Shown here in pieces: positions 10,193-22,149 of a DNA stretch of 64,000 nucleotides. A model generated the notes under the pieces. That model was not told the DNA's origin. It saw only the letters and a program-made list of their open reading frames with translations, and ran no database searches. The DNA comes from Platerodrilus igneus. Its lineage: Eukaryota > Arthropoda > Insecta > Coleoptera > Lycidae. The first letter of the stretch is position 1; the number at the start of each line of letters is the position of its first letter. A program made the position numbers and the translations under genes. The stretch lies in assembly GCA_036346225.1 (NCBI GenBank), contig JARFIW010000111.1, forward strand, positions 1 to 64,000. The letters run 5' to 3'.

Positions 10193-10825
10193 ATGTCACA
10201 CTACCTTGTCAGAGTGGTCCAATTGACTACAATTTACTTTTACCATAAAAAGTCTACTGCCTTACAACTTGTTAAAAAATCCCTTGATATTCGTCCTCAT
10301 TTACCTATCTCGATTGGTTCCTTAAATGTAATAGCTTTACTGGACACTGGTTCCTCATGTTCCCTCATAAATAACGAAGGTCTACAGCAATTATCTAAAC
10401 AAAATATTAAAATTCAAGTTGTCCCCGAAAAAACTTCCATAAATTTAGCTGACGATAATCAAATATATGTAACGGGTTCCCTTAAACTAAAAATTCGAGT
10501 AGAATCACTTGAACATGACGTTCCATTTTTGACAGTACCTACATTAGCTTATCCATTTTTACTAGGTGTAGATTTCTGTAAACTTTTTAATTTATCGTTT
10601 TACTTTCAAGATTTTTCTTGGCAAACTTCCCTCAAAACAAATTCCTGTGCATCTGCGGGAATATCTAATAAAATTTCTCTTACCGATTCTCAAAATGTAA
10701 TTCTTAACTCTACAATCGATAAATTTCGTAAACTAAATACCTCTGAACTTGGTTGCGTTACTACTGCAACACATATTATCTTTACAGGTGATGCCCTCCC
10801 TTTTAAGCAACGTCAATATCCGTAA
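10193..10825 (+). pseudogene. Ty3/gypsy aspartic protease (gypsy2)
   Basis: Frame of about 210 codons. ALLDTGSSCSLIN contains the catalytic DTG, about 55 residues in. The flap region and PFLLGVDFCKLFNL, a typical C-terminal hydrophobic-Gly motif, follow. The tail (VTTATHIIFTGDALPFKQRQYP) is the PR-RT linker entering RT. A TAA at about 10825 separates it from the RT frame where a Tyr or Ser codon would be expected. It follows gag by about 110 bp in another frame. Confidence 0.85.
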
Positions 10826-10846
10826 TCGCCTGCATTACAAAAGAAT

Positions 10847-11473
10847 TTGCATGCCGAAATAGATAAAATGTTAGAATCTGGTGTTATCTCTCCCGTGTTA
10901 TTAGTCCGCAAGAAAAATGATGAATGGCATGTTTGTTTTTATGGCACAAAACTTAATTCTGTAACTGTCTCGGATGCTTACCCACTACCTCGAAATGATT
11001 CGATTTTAAGCCGGCTTCGAAACGCAAAATTTATCTCATCTATCGATCTTAGACAAGCTTTTAATCAGATACCCCTCGACCTATTTTCTCGTCCAAAAAC
11101 TGCTTTTTGTGTTCCAAGCCGAGGTCTTTTCGAATATAATTTTTTGCCATTTGGTCTCTGTAACGCACCACAAACCTTACATCGTACAACGTTAGGTCTT
11201 ACCTTACAGCAGGAACGTGCCTTTGTATTTTTAGATGATATATTAGTTATCTCAAGTTCCTTTGACGAACATATCGCCACACTGAATAAAGTTGCGGAAC
11301 GCCTGAATGCAGCAGGTTTTAAGATAAATTGGGAGAAATGACAATTTTGTTGTTCGTCCCTTACATTTCTTGGTTTTATTATCGATGGAACTGGTTTACG
11401 AGCAGATCCTGCTATAGTCGACGCTATTACTAAATTTAAAACACCCAAAACTGTTACCGAAATTAAACGTTTA
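10847..11473 (+). pseudogene. Ty3/gypsy reverse transcriptase (gypsy2)
   Basis: LESGVISPVLLVRKKN is short of the usual residues before PVLLVRKK, a small deletion. SVTVSDAYPLPRND, SSIDLRQAFNQIP (catalytic Asp), RGLFEYNFLPFGLCNAPQT and FVFLDDILVIS (YxDD box with Phe in place of Tyr) follow in order. After INWEK a TGA replaces Cys. The same frame then continues QFCCSSLTFLGFIIDGTGLR to the next ORF. Domain order and motifs are those of an insect Ty3/gypsy pol. The single nonsense codon and the deletion mark it as inactive. Confidence 0.9.
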
Positions 11474-12180
11474 ATGGGAATGATTAGTTATTATCGCATC
11501 TTTCTACCCAATCTTTCAACTATATCTACACCAATTACCGCCCTAATTAAAAATAAAAAGAAGTCCCAAACTATCGAGTGGAATTTAGAAGCTCAACAGG
11601 CTTTCGAACAAATTAAAATGTTAATCACTTCAGCACCTATCTTAATCTCGCCCAATTTCGATGAAAGATTTTATATACAAACCGATGCCTCACTTACTGG
11701 TTTAGGTGCAATGTTGTTTCAGTGAGCGATGGTTTAGAACACCCAATCGCTTATGCAATTTGTGCCTTAACTTCTGTTGAACAAAAATATTCAGCTACCG
11801 AACGTGAACTATTAGTAGTTATCTTTGGCATTGAAAAATTTAGAGGATATGTTGAAGGTACACATTTTACGGTAATTACTTACTGTGCAGCCCTCACATG
11901 GCTAAATAACTTAAAACAACCCGCATGTCGTTTGGCAAGATGGAACTTGAGTATCTCTCAATTTACCTTTGACGTTAGGCATAGGCCTGGCAAATTAAAT
12001 ATCGTACCTGATGCCTTATCTCGTGATGTCGTCTCTCTTAATCTTCCAGATTTAATTCCTGATGCCTGGTATCTTAATATGATTAAAAACGTTACTGAAA
12101 ATCCCGATAAATTTTCTACCTTTCGTGTAACGAATAATAGATTATATAAATTTGTATCTTCTTCACCTCGCAAAATATCT
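11474..12180 (+). pseudogene. Ty3/gypsy RT connection and RNase H (gypsy2)
   Basis: MGMISYYRIFLPNLS and PITALIKNKK form the RT thumb/connection. RNase H starts at YIQTDASLTGLGAML with its first catalytic Asp. A TGA/frameshift at 11722 is bridged by a second frame. Glu is present in ATERELLVVI. The third position, normally Asp in VITDH, reads VITYC, so a catalytic residue has been lost. VPDALSR carries the last Asp. It runs on without a break into the integrase zinc finger. Confidence 0.88.
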
Positions 12181-13158
12181 AACATCCCTGAATGGAAACT
12201 TGTTGTCCCTACCGCAAACTGCAGTGAGGTTCTTAAATTGTGTCATGATGATCCCATATCTGCTCATCTTGGCGTTACAAAAACCCTAGCTAAAATATCT
12301 GAGTTATATTATTGGCCTACACTAAAACAATCTGTCTGTCGTTATATTAGGAACTGTAAAATTTGTGGTTCTCAGAAGAGCTCCCAAGAGGCTCATTCTG
12401 GCTTAATGGGTAACTTTAAACGTGTATCTTATCCCTTTCAATTAATATCGCTTGACTTATTGGGACCTCTCCCCTGATCGAATAAATGTAACCAATATCT
12501 TTTAGTTGTCACCGATTAGTTTTCTAAATTTGTTATGGTGCAACCGTTACGTAAAGCTACATCTGCCGCTATAATTAAATTCCTAGAACAAAATGTATTT
12601 CTTATCTTCGGTGTTCCTCAGATTATTCTTTGAGACAATGGGGCACAATTTATCTCAAAAGATTTTCAAAATTTCGTTAAGAGCTACAAAGTACAAAAAA
12701 TTTGGTTTAACGCAAAATACCATCCCCAAGTAAACTCTACCGAAAGAGTAAATAGAGTCTTAATTACTGCTATCTCTTCTTATATTGATTTAGACCATAC
12801 TACATGGGATGAAAATATTTTTAAAATTGCTTAAGCTTTGCGTACATCTAAACACGAAGCAAGCCAATTCACTCCGTTTTTTGTTAAAAGCTTACGAAAA
12901 AAGTAAGGACCACTATAATCTACGTATACGAAATATTTCCTTCGCCTTGGGCGAACAAGTTTGGAAAAAGAATTATGTCTTATCGGATGCAACTAAGAAA
13001 TTTTCTTCAAAATTAGCCCCTAAATTCATTCTCTGAAGGTCACTCGTATCGTTAGTCCACCTATCTATGAACTTCAAGATGCTGAAGGAAAACGCCAAGG
13101 AAGTTGGCATATTAAAGACCTTAAGCCATTCTCTGCTGACCCAAATTTTAGTTAAGTT
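12181..13158 (+). pseudogene. Ty3/gypsy integrase (gypsy2)
   Basis: HHCC zinc finger (HDDPISAHLGVTKT, then CKICGSQK), then catalytic core: Asp in QLISLDLLGPLP, Asp in DNGAQF directly after a TGA, and Glu in NSTERVNRV. The TGA at about 12475, a TAG in TDxFSKF, the TGA before DNGAQF and a TAA in KIAxALRTSKHEA interrupt the frame. The C-terminal part (GEQVWKKNY..., then VSPPIYELQDAEGKRQGSWHI, in another frame) ends at KPFSADPNFS with a TAA near 13155. No env frame follows. Confidence 0.88.
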
Positions 13159-13159
13159 T

Positions 13160-14455
13160 TTTCACGTTTCATTTCCTTAACGATTTACCTAATGATTTTT
13201 GTCTTAACTATCAATTAGTTAACTTCAATTACTTATTCCTGCTCTTATACAGCATATACCTTTTACACGTTTAACTTATTTACCTTGAACTACCTATCTT
13301 TTTGCTTCTGGTTGACTTTTCCTTGAACTTACCGTTAGTTATATATCGCTTTATTCTCTAGGTGTCCCAGTATAACTCTGTCGTTTCATTTAATTAATCT
13401 TCGCACCTTTTCTACAACATATTATTTTGTTTTCAGTATTTATCTTACTTTGTTTAATTTTGTGGTAATTGTCGTAACTTTGGTTGTAATAACTCATTGA
13501 ATTTTTATGATTGGTTTTAGCTGATGTTGAGTGGATGTTTTTTTCTTTGGGCTCACATAGGAGCCGCGGCCCATTGTAAAAAATAGTTCATATTCGCAGT
13601 TGCCAAAAACTAGGACTTTCTATTCCATGCGTTTTTCTTCTGAATTATTACAGTCGCCCACATTATCCTATATCATTACTTGTTTTTTTTCTACTATGTC
13701 ATCATATCATATAAACATTTTTTTCGTTGTTTTTTATTGAACTTCGTGGTGAGGTGCTATCGCTTTTTATTGATACCTTATCGAATTCTCGGTTATTTTT
13801 AGCATATTGGGACAGTGTGTCTGTATATCACTGCTTATAATTAGGCATTTTTGTGTGTTTAGGGCGTTACCGTTTTTAAAAATTACCTTGCAACAGTTGG
13901 TTTTTGTGTGAATGTATCTGTAGTGATATTTCTAAGTTGTTGTGTCAACTTTTGTCTGATTTTCTTATCGTAGTAGATGCACTCGTTAGGGAATGATTGT
14001 ACTAGTTCTCGTTAAGAGTCTAGTGATTTTTTAACTTATGATATACCTTAACTTGTCGGATTAATATCGCAGGTGGTCCTTCAGACCGACCTGTGTTTTA
14101 TAGGGACAACTTTCTACCTTCTCTCGGACGCTTGTCCAAAAACTCTACTTTTTCATATCCCGCTGTCTCCGTTTCTGCCTTATCTTTCTTTCGGTAGACC
14201 TGTTCTCTTCCCGGAACACCCGTCTACCACATAAGAGTGATTTTTCCATTACTCCGGGCTACTGACCACAGTGGCTGGTTGAGTAGTGCTTTTCTATCCA
14301 TTTTTTCTGTCTCTTTAGCTCAATGCGAGCGCTTCCTCTATTTTCTTCTACCTGGAAGTGCCTCTTATGCATTCCAAATACCCACCTCCCTCTTTCTACC
14401 TTTCATATTTCTACTGCCTTTTCGTTTCCGTTAGTCACCGTGTGGTTGCGCGGGG
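13160..14455. other. Gene-free interval after gypsy2
   Basis: About 1.3 kb of T-rich sequence with no supported ORF. It may hold the 3' untranslated region and decayed 3' LTR of gypsy2, but I cannot find a matching 5' copy because the 5' LTR is missing. Frames at 14237-14664 are low-complexity and start with non-ATG codons. Confidence 0.4.
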
Positions 14456-14469
14456 GGTTTTCACAGACA

Positions 14470-14730
14470 TTACATTTGATTTTCCAATGCTCCACCCGAA
14501 GGTACTACATTGGCCAGGAAGCGAGTTTTTTTTACCTGGAAAATTTGGAATTTTGCCGAATCCTTGCTGTTCCAAGCAAGGTAGGGATCTTTAACGTGCG
14601 TGACAACACTCACACACGGGACCTCCATTTTACCTCTCATCCGAACGAGGGTGTATTTTTGTGAAAAATGCTCGCCTAACATTTTTCAAGCGGACCGTGT
14701 CGGGATTCGAACCCAGGACCTTGGGCGTAG
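14470..14730 (-). mobile_element. SINE2 copy 1 (tRNA-derived SINE, 5'-truncated)
   Basis: Minus strand. It keeps the B-box (GGTTCGAATCC), the body and the 3' hairpin with its TTCG loop, and ends in a short A-rich tail. It lacks the A-box half of the tRNA head, breaking at ACGCCCAAGG. GGTTTTCACAGACA stands on both sides (14456-14469, 14731-14744). It is a near-duplicate of the next copy in the same orientation. Confidence 0.85.
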
Positions 14731-14744
14731 GGTTTTCACAGACA

Positions 14745-15045
14745 TTACATGTGATTTTCCAATGCTCCACCCGAAGGTACTACATTGGCCAGGAAGCGAG
14801 TTTTTTTTTTTACCTGGAAAATTTTTGAATTTTGCCGAATCCTTGCTGTTCCAAGCAAGGTAGGGATCTTTAACGTGCGTGACAACACTCACACACGGGA
14901 CCTCCATTTTACCTCTCATCCGAACGAGGGTGTATTTTTGCGAAAAATGCTCGCCTAACATTTTTCAAGCGGACCGTGTCGGGATTCGAACCCGGGACCT
15001 AGGGCGTAGTAGTCACACACATACCACTACGCCACGGAGCCGCCT
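14745..15045 (-). mobile_element. SINE2 copy 2 (complete tRNA-derived SINE)
   Basis: Minus strand, about 300 bp. The tRNA-like head holds A-box TGGCGTAGTGG and B-box GGTTCGAATCC, so it carries an internal RNA polymerase III promoter. A body with ACGTTAAAGATCCC follows, then an A-rich run, the UUCG hairpin and a tail AAAATCACATGTAA. Target-site duplications GGTTTTCACAGACA lie at 14731-14744 and 15046-15059. The frames at 14600-15154 overlap this element and are not genes. Confidence 0.92.
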
Positions 15046-15349
15046 GGTTTTCACAGACACCCGAACCACGTCTCTGGGAATCTTTCGTGAGGTCATGCGG
15101 TGCCGCTGTCAGCGCACATGGTCGCAAACAGTGAATGTATGTATGAGTGTGTGAATGTGTGAGTGTATGTAGAAATATGTGTGGATATCGCGGGGGTATT
15201 ACAGATATCGACTAACGCCGGGTGCAGGAATGCACCCAAATGCCTTTGCCGGTCCCTCGTGCCCTTTAATGCAAACGGGCCTGCTTCTCAGGTCGCTCTT
15301 TTTAGGGGGCACGAGAAATTCCCATGTAACGGTTCCAAGGAGCCACTCT

Positions 15350-15530
15350 ACCGTTATCTTACCTATTATCTTTGATAATAACTTGAGTTAATATCTTTAT
15401 CTTATTTATTATCTTTGATAATAACTTATCTCAATACCTTTATCTTACCTATTACCTTTAATAATAACTTTAGCTTAATATCGTTATCTTATCTATTATC
15501 TTTGATAATAACTTGAGATTATGTTTTATC
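15350..15530. repeat. 43-bp tandem repeat
   Basis: Four units around the core CTATTATCTTTGATAATAAC, with the TTTGATAATA landmark at 15371, 15414, 15458 (TTTAATAATA) and 15501. The periods are 43, 44 and 43 bp. The core is itself an inverted repeat (TTATC...GATAA). Low coding potential. Confidence 0.88.
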
Positions 15531-15796
15531 TTTTTTATCTTCTTAACGTTTGATATTTACGACCAGACGTAGAAATTATTTTTTGAATATTGAGTGAAAA
15601 ACTAACCTGATGGTAGAAATGTAATTTGTTAGGTTAGTAATGTAAGGAATTAGTAAGATGGTACTTTTGGTAAATTTGTTGATTCACAACCATGTCATGG
15701 ACAAATTTTGATGTGTATTGTTTTTTAAACCAGAGTACCAGTACCTAAAAATTTGCTAGAATGTAGAGTAACTCACTCTTTTGAACATTTTAAATA

Positions 15797-15985
15797 GGGA
15801 TGGCCACGGGCCCGGGCTTGGGCCCGGCCTGGCCCGAAGCCCGGCCCGAATATCAAGCCGGGCCGGTCAAATTTTTTTCGGGCCCAAGCAGGGCCAAGCA
15901 CGTGTCAAGCCCGGGCCGGGCCGGGCCAGACTGCTCAAGCTTTTCGGGCTATTCGGGCTATTCGGGCCGGCCCGAAGTTTATATA
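15797..15985. repeat. GC-rich GGGCCC/CCGGGC minisatellite island
   Basis: About 190 bp built from GGGCCCGGGC, GGCCCGAAGCCCGG and CGGGCTATT units, strongly GC-rich in an otherwise AT-rich region. Arrays of this GGCCCGGGC type are scattered through some insect genomes. Here it could form stable hairpins because the unit is self-complementary. The overlapping frames read as Gly-Pro-rich low complexity and are not genes. Confidence 0.85.
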
Positions 15986-15989
15986 ACGA

Positions 15990-17300
15990 AATATACAATT
16001 TATTGACTTAGTAAAAAATTTCATTTAATGATTTCTTTAGGTGCCTCTTAAACAAAATTATAATTAACGCTCTTCTTAATATATCACCCAGGTACAGTTA
16101 CACACATATTGGTAAGTGTGTGATAATGGAAATAAATCGAAAACGAAAATGATTTGGTTTAAACCGATTTGTGAATTTGGATTTTTTTTTCGATAAGTAA
16201 TATTCACTTCTTTCCAATTTTCAAGAAATTTGAAATAGAAATCGTCCGTGTTATATTTAATTAATTTGTACGAGTATTGCAACGTATGTTAATTGAGCTG
16301 GTTTATTGTATTATACTTATTAATTAACTTATTATTGTGGCCTCGCACTAAAGATTATTTATGAATAAATCGAAACCACTCTGTATATGTAAAAATATTT
16401 TAAACTGCCCGATTACAAAAAACCCAGCTTAATTAGATTTAATTATTTGAATGTATCTTTTGTTGAACACCGTACCGAATACAATGCGATTAGCTTTTTA
16501 TAGCTTTAAATAAGAAATGGATATAGAAAATTAAAATGTAAATACTAAATAATATTCTATGTTGCGGCATTTTTTTTTTCATAATAATTAAAATTTCCAG
16601 TAAAGCATGCGACAAAAAAATATTCATAGACAACAAAGTAATGTCTATCTGATACGAGAGACTTGAATAATCAATTCTCTGAACGGATGCTAGCACATTC
16701 TCGAAATGTAGACCTATACACCAGCAATCTGTAAAATGGAAATTGGCAACGTTCTTTGTTTACAATATGAGGAAACAATATTCAGTCAAACTTTGAATAC
16801 TTTCCTTGAAATATTTTACTATATACTAGTAGTAGTACATGAATTCTAAAATGCATTTTGTTACTTAAGGTTGAAGTTTGACGCAAACCACCTTCTATTT
16901 TGGATTGCCTGTGCAAGTGTGCATCATCTCCAAATACCTTTGAGATTCTTCGAGGTTAAAATGATACTATAAACTATAATTTATTAAGATTGATATATTC
17001 AACTTTTGTAGAAAAACATAATAATAGTAAATAAGTATTTATATACAACTGAAAATACATATATTAACAAACGATACGTTCCATTTGGATGTTAAAAATA
17101 GACAATGAGGCAACACATTCCGTTTCCTGGTAATCCGGAAGACGTGTTATCGGTCGGAAAAAAACCAGATGGCGCTTAAAAGAAACATTTGTAGAATTTA
17201 AGTTTGGATTTATGTAGGTTAGTTAGGACTTAGATTTTAAGATGTTTTTGTGCTAATAGTCATTTTCTTTTTTTTAGTTTTTTCTTTTATGGCTTTGTCG
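15990..17300. other. Gene-free AT-rich interval
   Basis: No supported gene, RNA or named repeat. Short frames at 16076-16282 and 16490-16696 start with non-ATG or isolated ATG codons and are low-complexity. Confidence 0.4.
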
Positions 17301-17304
17301 CAAT

Positions 17305-17590
17305 TGTTACGTGCCCAAAAATCGGCCGTAAACATTTCCAAATTTAGTTTTAATTTGTAAGAATTTCGCGCCAATAATTTAAAAAAACGTGCGCGTATTT
17401 TCGTCGTTTGAAATAGTTACGTTTGCGCGAGATTGCGCCGACGCGGAGAGCAAAAAGGGGAGGTGGTGAATTTCCGGATACGTCGAGACTGGTGACCGAG
17501 ACGTGGACAAATGTAGTTTTCCTGCCTTATATCTGATTATCGTACCTTTTCCTGTATTTCTGTCGCTCCTTACAAATAGAAAGAAGAAGA
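17305..17590. mobile_element. TG...CA repeat, probable LTR, copy 2
   Basis: Starts TGTTACGTGCCCAAAAATCGG and runs to CCTTACA, then AATAGAAAGA. It matches 6957-7286 except for a missing 40-bp segment. It stands about 270 bp past the last recognisable RT codons of the minus-strand BEL2 element, where a 3' LTR would be if most of RNase H and integrase were deleted. Confidence 0.6.
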
Positions 17591-17859
17591 CAAATTTGAA
17601 TTTGGATTCAACCGGGGCCCAACGAATCACCCACGCCCTGAATGCTTCCCGAGCCCAGCTGCCGCCATCATGGAGTAATGCTGTGAGAAGTCCTACAGTT
17701 TACGTGATTACCTTTTGGTTTTCCTTATAATTAATATCACCATTGTTAGTATGTGATAATAATTTGAACATTTATATGACGCAATACCCTATTTGCGCGT
17801 CATTTGGCAAATATTAATTTGTACTGCCAACTGACGTAGTGGCTCGCGTACCGCACCGA

Positions 17860-19230
17860 CGGGAGTATAATAATGTTACAATCAGGTGGAGTAAGCCATC
17901 CTAAAGGGTCAAATAGTTTAGCAATATTCGATAATATTTGTCGTTTAGAATAAACTGGCGACAACGAAAGCATCTTATAACAAAAGGAATCAGATTTTGC
18001 ATCTCATTAAAAGCCTAAAAGGCTATAAAGTGTGTCGCTTTCTTCAAGTGAAACGGAAGTTTCTCTGTATTGCGGTGAAACTGTTTTCAACAGTTGAAGA
18101 CAATTAGAAGTCTATTTTTGCAAACTAAAACAACCTCAAGCTAACAGGTTTGACAATTGTTCTTTTATTTCTAAAAGGGTGTCGATTGATAAAGCTCCGG
18201 TTAAAATATCGTCGACGTAGGTGTCTCTACGTAATACTTGTGCAGCTAATGGAAATTTTTCCTGCCCATCTTGAGCGAGTTGCTCTAAAGTTCTCAGCGC
18301 CAAATATGGGGCTGACGAGACACCGTAGGTTACGGTTTTTAAACGGTAAGCCTTAATTGCTTGTGTGGGGTTTTCGCGCCACAAGATAAACTGAAAACGT
18401 TGATCCTCCTGTCTTAAACGGATTATCCTGTACATTTTACTAATATCTGCGCTAAACACAAACGGATGCAGTCTAAAATGCATGATAATTTCAACAATAT
18501 CGCATTGTAACTTGGGACCTACATATAACACATCATTCAACGACTGACACTTAGGTAAATGAGCAGAGGCATCGAACACCACCCTTAACTTAGTGGTGCT
18601 GCTTGACTGCTTTACGACACAGTGATGTGGAATGAAGTATCGTGCGTCCTCTCTATTTTTAGAAAATTCCATATAACCTAAACTTTCATATTGGCGAAGA
18701 AAATTTATATAATCTTTCTTAAGATGCGGTTGTCGAGCAAGACGACGTTCTAAATTATATAAACAGTTGAGTGCTAGATCATAAGTATTTCCAAATTGAT
18801 AATTGTTTGTTTTGAAAGGCAAGGGTACCACAAATGCACCTTCTTTCGTACGAGTATAAAATTTTTTAAACACTTGTTCGCATTTCTCTTCATCTGGATT
18901 TATAATTTTACGATCAGGAATATTTTCAAATTCCCATAATTTTTGTAAAGACTTTTCTAACGAATCTGCTAGTGATGTAAATAAGACAGTTTCAATATTT
19001 GTAGAAGGGTCACTACCGCGTAGATTAGTTTTACCTGTAATAACCCAACCAAAAACACTATTAAGTGCCCATGGAGAATCAGCACTGGAGCGTAACCTCT
19101 CGCCGGTAAACAGGTCTGGATATACGTCAGCGCCGAGTAACAATTCAATTCTAGACGGCAAATAAAATCTTGAATCCGCCAGATGTAAGCACTTGAACCG
19201 ATTTACAATATTAGTAGGTATTTCTACCAA
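17860..19230 (-). pseudogene. BEL/Pao protease C-terminus and reverse transcriptase (BEL2)
   Basis: The 364-residue frame 19230-18136 starts in the DUF1758-type protease region (IELLLGADVYPDLFTGE, ALNSVFGWVITGK). RT follows: KLRVVFDASAHLP, LNDVLYVGPKLQ, FVFSADISKMYRIIRL (catalytic Asp), VTYGVSSAPYLALRTL and RDTYVDDILTGAL (YVDD box intact). Downstream, to about 17870, minus-strand codons KRQILSNIAKLFDPLGWLTP continue RT toward RNase H in another frame. No integrase follows; the element is deleted there. Upstream it joins the protease and gag below. Confidence 0.92.
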
Positions 19231-19249
19231 GGGCAGTAATACTTGGCAC

Positions 19250-20912
19250 TAATACGGTTTTTAAATTAAACTGAGGTTTCTCGCTACTGTAAGGTTTAAT
19301 TAAACAATCAGATGTACCTTTGACATTGAATATGGGTTTTTGACCCAAGCTTGCAACAGTAAAGTTGCAATTTTGAATATGTAGACCAAGTGTTTAAGCG
19401 CAAGACGCGGTTAAAAATGAAGTTTGAGCACCCGAATTAATCAACGCTCTGACTGATTGAAAGACGTTAGATAAATCTTTTATGTGAACAATAGCTGTTC
19501 CTAAAAGAACAATTTAATTTTGTAGTGGTACCGAAGCACAAGATGACGCATGGGTCAAAACAGTAGATTCGGAATTAACAATAGTTTTGCTATCGGAAGC
19601 AAACTACGCATGGGCCAGAGTATTAGGTTCTAAATTAGCAATATTTTCAATATCAGAAGCGAATGACGCATGGGTCATAATACTGGGTTCATAATTGGCA
19701 TTATTTGCGCTATCCGAATCGAATGTAGGATGAAAGCAATGAATTATGCCTACGACCACAATGAAAACAACTAGTTTTCGATTTGCAATTATAGACACTG
19801 TGGTCCCCTCTCAAGCAATTGAAACACAGGTTATGAGCCTGAACTTTGGTTTTTTGTCGGTAAGAGACAAAGACAAAAACTTCGGGCACCTGTAAATCGT
19901 ATGCGTATTTTTGCAGCAAGGGCACGGTTTCGAATAAGAAGTAGTAACAAACGACCGCTGCAAATTAGAATTCGGCGTTAAAAATGTTTTACCTTTTATC
20001 GTTTGTGAAGGTTTAACATTTTGCGTAATATTTGGAAATTTTGACAACTCAAAAATCTGAATTTGATTTTGTACAAACTCAATTAATTGGTCAAATGTAG
20101 GAATTTCCACGCCTATGTTAGACGCTTCAAATTGTCATTGGACAGAATTCTGAATGCCAAGTGAAACAGAATAAAATCATCAAGATTGGGTATTTGCAAG
20201 GCCCTTAATGACACTACTGCTTCATAAAATGTTTGGATAAACTGCGTAAAATTGTTTAGTTTTTCCGTATGAAATTGCTTAAATGCAAGCATACTATCTA
20301 GCAAATCATCGGCTAATATTTTTTTATTTTCATATTTTGCAAGCAAGATGTCAAAAACAAAATCATAGTTTACTTCTGTCAATGGCAAACTTTTGCAATA
20401 CTCAATGCCGGTCCTGAAAGAGCATTAATTAAGTGATGAAACTTTTCTATTTTAGTTAGGCCCTGATTATTATGAATCAAAGATCGATAACTCTCATAAA
20501 AAACTTTCCAGTTTCGTAACGAACTGTCAAACCGGGGTAGGTTAATTTATGGTAAACTGCTACTGGATATATGAGACGGTCCCGGAGTTGATATTACAGT
20601 AGGAAAAATTCTTTTCGCTACCGCTTTGATTTGAAAATACAGATCTTCAAAAGGCAATAGAGGTTTCATATCAACTTCTTGATCAGGTGAAATACGCAAG
20701 GTTAAATCCATAATTGCATTTTGAATTTTTTCAAAATTACGGTAAGTATCGTCTAGTTTGGAATATCTGCATTCGAAATTATCAATTTTACTTGAATCAT
20801 TTAAAACGTTTTTTGACAGATCAAAAAGAATTTGTGCACGGACGTATAATTTTTCTCTATTAGCTAACAAGACTTTTAATTCTCTTTCTGACATTGTAAT
20901 CAAAATAAACAA
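19250..20912 (-). pseudogene. BEL/Pao gag and protease N-part (BEL2)
   Basis: Several minus-strand frames in series. 20912-20547 (MSERELKVLLANREKLYVRA, then LDDTYRNFEKIQ) is the N-terminal gag domain. 20388-20113 (LLDSMLAFKQFHTEKLNNF) is the DUF1759-like core. 20110-19710 holds zinc knuckles: CPCCKNTHTIYRCPKF, CFNCLRGDHSVYNC and CFHCGRRH with a frameshift between them. Three 60-bp tandem repeats (19546-19730) follow. The protease start is poorly preserved at 19500-19260. ATG at 20894 fits a gag start. The order gag-PR-RT on one strand supports one element. Confidence 0.85.
19546..19730 (-). repeat. 60-bp tandem repeat inside BEL2 gag/protease linker
   Basis: Three units with GACGCATGGGTC-like landmarks at about 19550, 19607 and 19667. 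Each encodes about 20 residues on the minus strand, with the form FASDIENIANLEPNTLAHA. The units differ by several substitutions, so the array is not new. Confidence 0.8.
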
Positions 20913-22140
20913 GAATTAGTTACCAAATAGAAATTGCAATACACTGTGTTTATTAAGATAAACTCAGGTTTCTCTAGAAGTGATAAAACAGCTGTGTAGA
21001 TAAATAGCGTTAATACCCACACATCTGTTTCTGTACTTAAATGTAAGTTTCTAATAATTTGTGTATCACTTGAAAACATGCACAAATTATCAATAAATTT
21101 TAATTTTAATATTTAATGTAAATATTTTAATACACCCACAATTAAACAAAATGTCTTTTAATAATTCGGCATCGATTGCGACCAGGACTTTGTTACGTAT
21201 TAAGAGCGGACTGTAATGGTTGGTACACTTGATAATTGCGGGTAAAATAAGTAAAACAGAAATGAAAGGAACTTATAAAATCTGTGGTACTCACCGGCAC
21301 ATTAATGTGAGTAACTATAATAAAGACAGTGTGTCAAGCAGCTTGGACTTGGCAGTATGCAGTTCAGGTGATCGGCACGGGATCCTGGTCTTTCGCACAC
21401 TTACTCGAACACGTTTCAATAGACAATGATAATGTTGTACTACACGACACTTGTACACGCGCAAAGGTATTTGACCCACATTTTATAAGGAAGGGAGAAT
21501 AGTTAAATTAATAGGAAACTGCAATCGTAAACAACCACTTTTATTGAACTTTTTCGAATAACTTCTGCAAATAGCTATACTGTAAATTTTGATACCTGGC
21601 ATCTATAACAGATTAATGATTTTTTTTATATCTAAATATGAACCATTTTTTTCAAATCTGAAAATCTAATTGCAATATACTAGTGGCTAAATCACACTTT
21701 AGTAAGAATAAAGTACTAAACAGATGGAGTTCACTTGAATAATATATTAAAAATGATGTATAATGTATTGCATTTATTATATTTGTCACACAACAAAAAG
21801 ATTATCACCAATTTAAAATGCAAAAAGTAATATTGATGATAATTTAGAAAAAAAATGCTAATAATTAATGACATTCTAAATAATAATTGCAACAAGGAAT
21901 TTAAGTAAGAACTTCAGTTGTGTAAATTCCTAATTGCGCAAGTCAGGTGAAGAGTAAACATATAAATAGCCGCCAAACAGACTATTTGACAAGTATCGTG
22001 TCTTTTTTACATCAAAAAAATTATTTCTGATTTATTAATTTATTTATAGGCTTTATAAATTTGCATAAGCCAAATCGTTAATAGAACGTTGCCTCTGAAT
22101 GTAGTTAACCTGTAATAAAAAACAATTTCTAAACTATTTC
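20913..22140. other. Gene-free interval
   Basis: AT-rich, with no supported gene. It probably includes the decayed 5' leader of BEL2. I looked for a copy of the 17305-17590 repeat here, as a 5' LTR, and found none. Confidence 0.4.
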
Positions 22141-22149
22141 CGCATAAAC

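Noticed and set aside
11065..11448. 127-codon minus-strand frame
   Set aside because: Antisense of the gypsy2 RT, without similarity to known proteins.
15781..16011. Gly/Pro-rich protein frames
   Set aside because: Translations of the GC-rich minisatellite in two frames at once.
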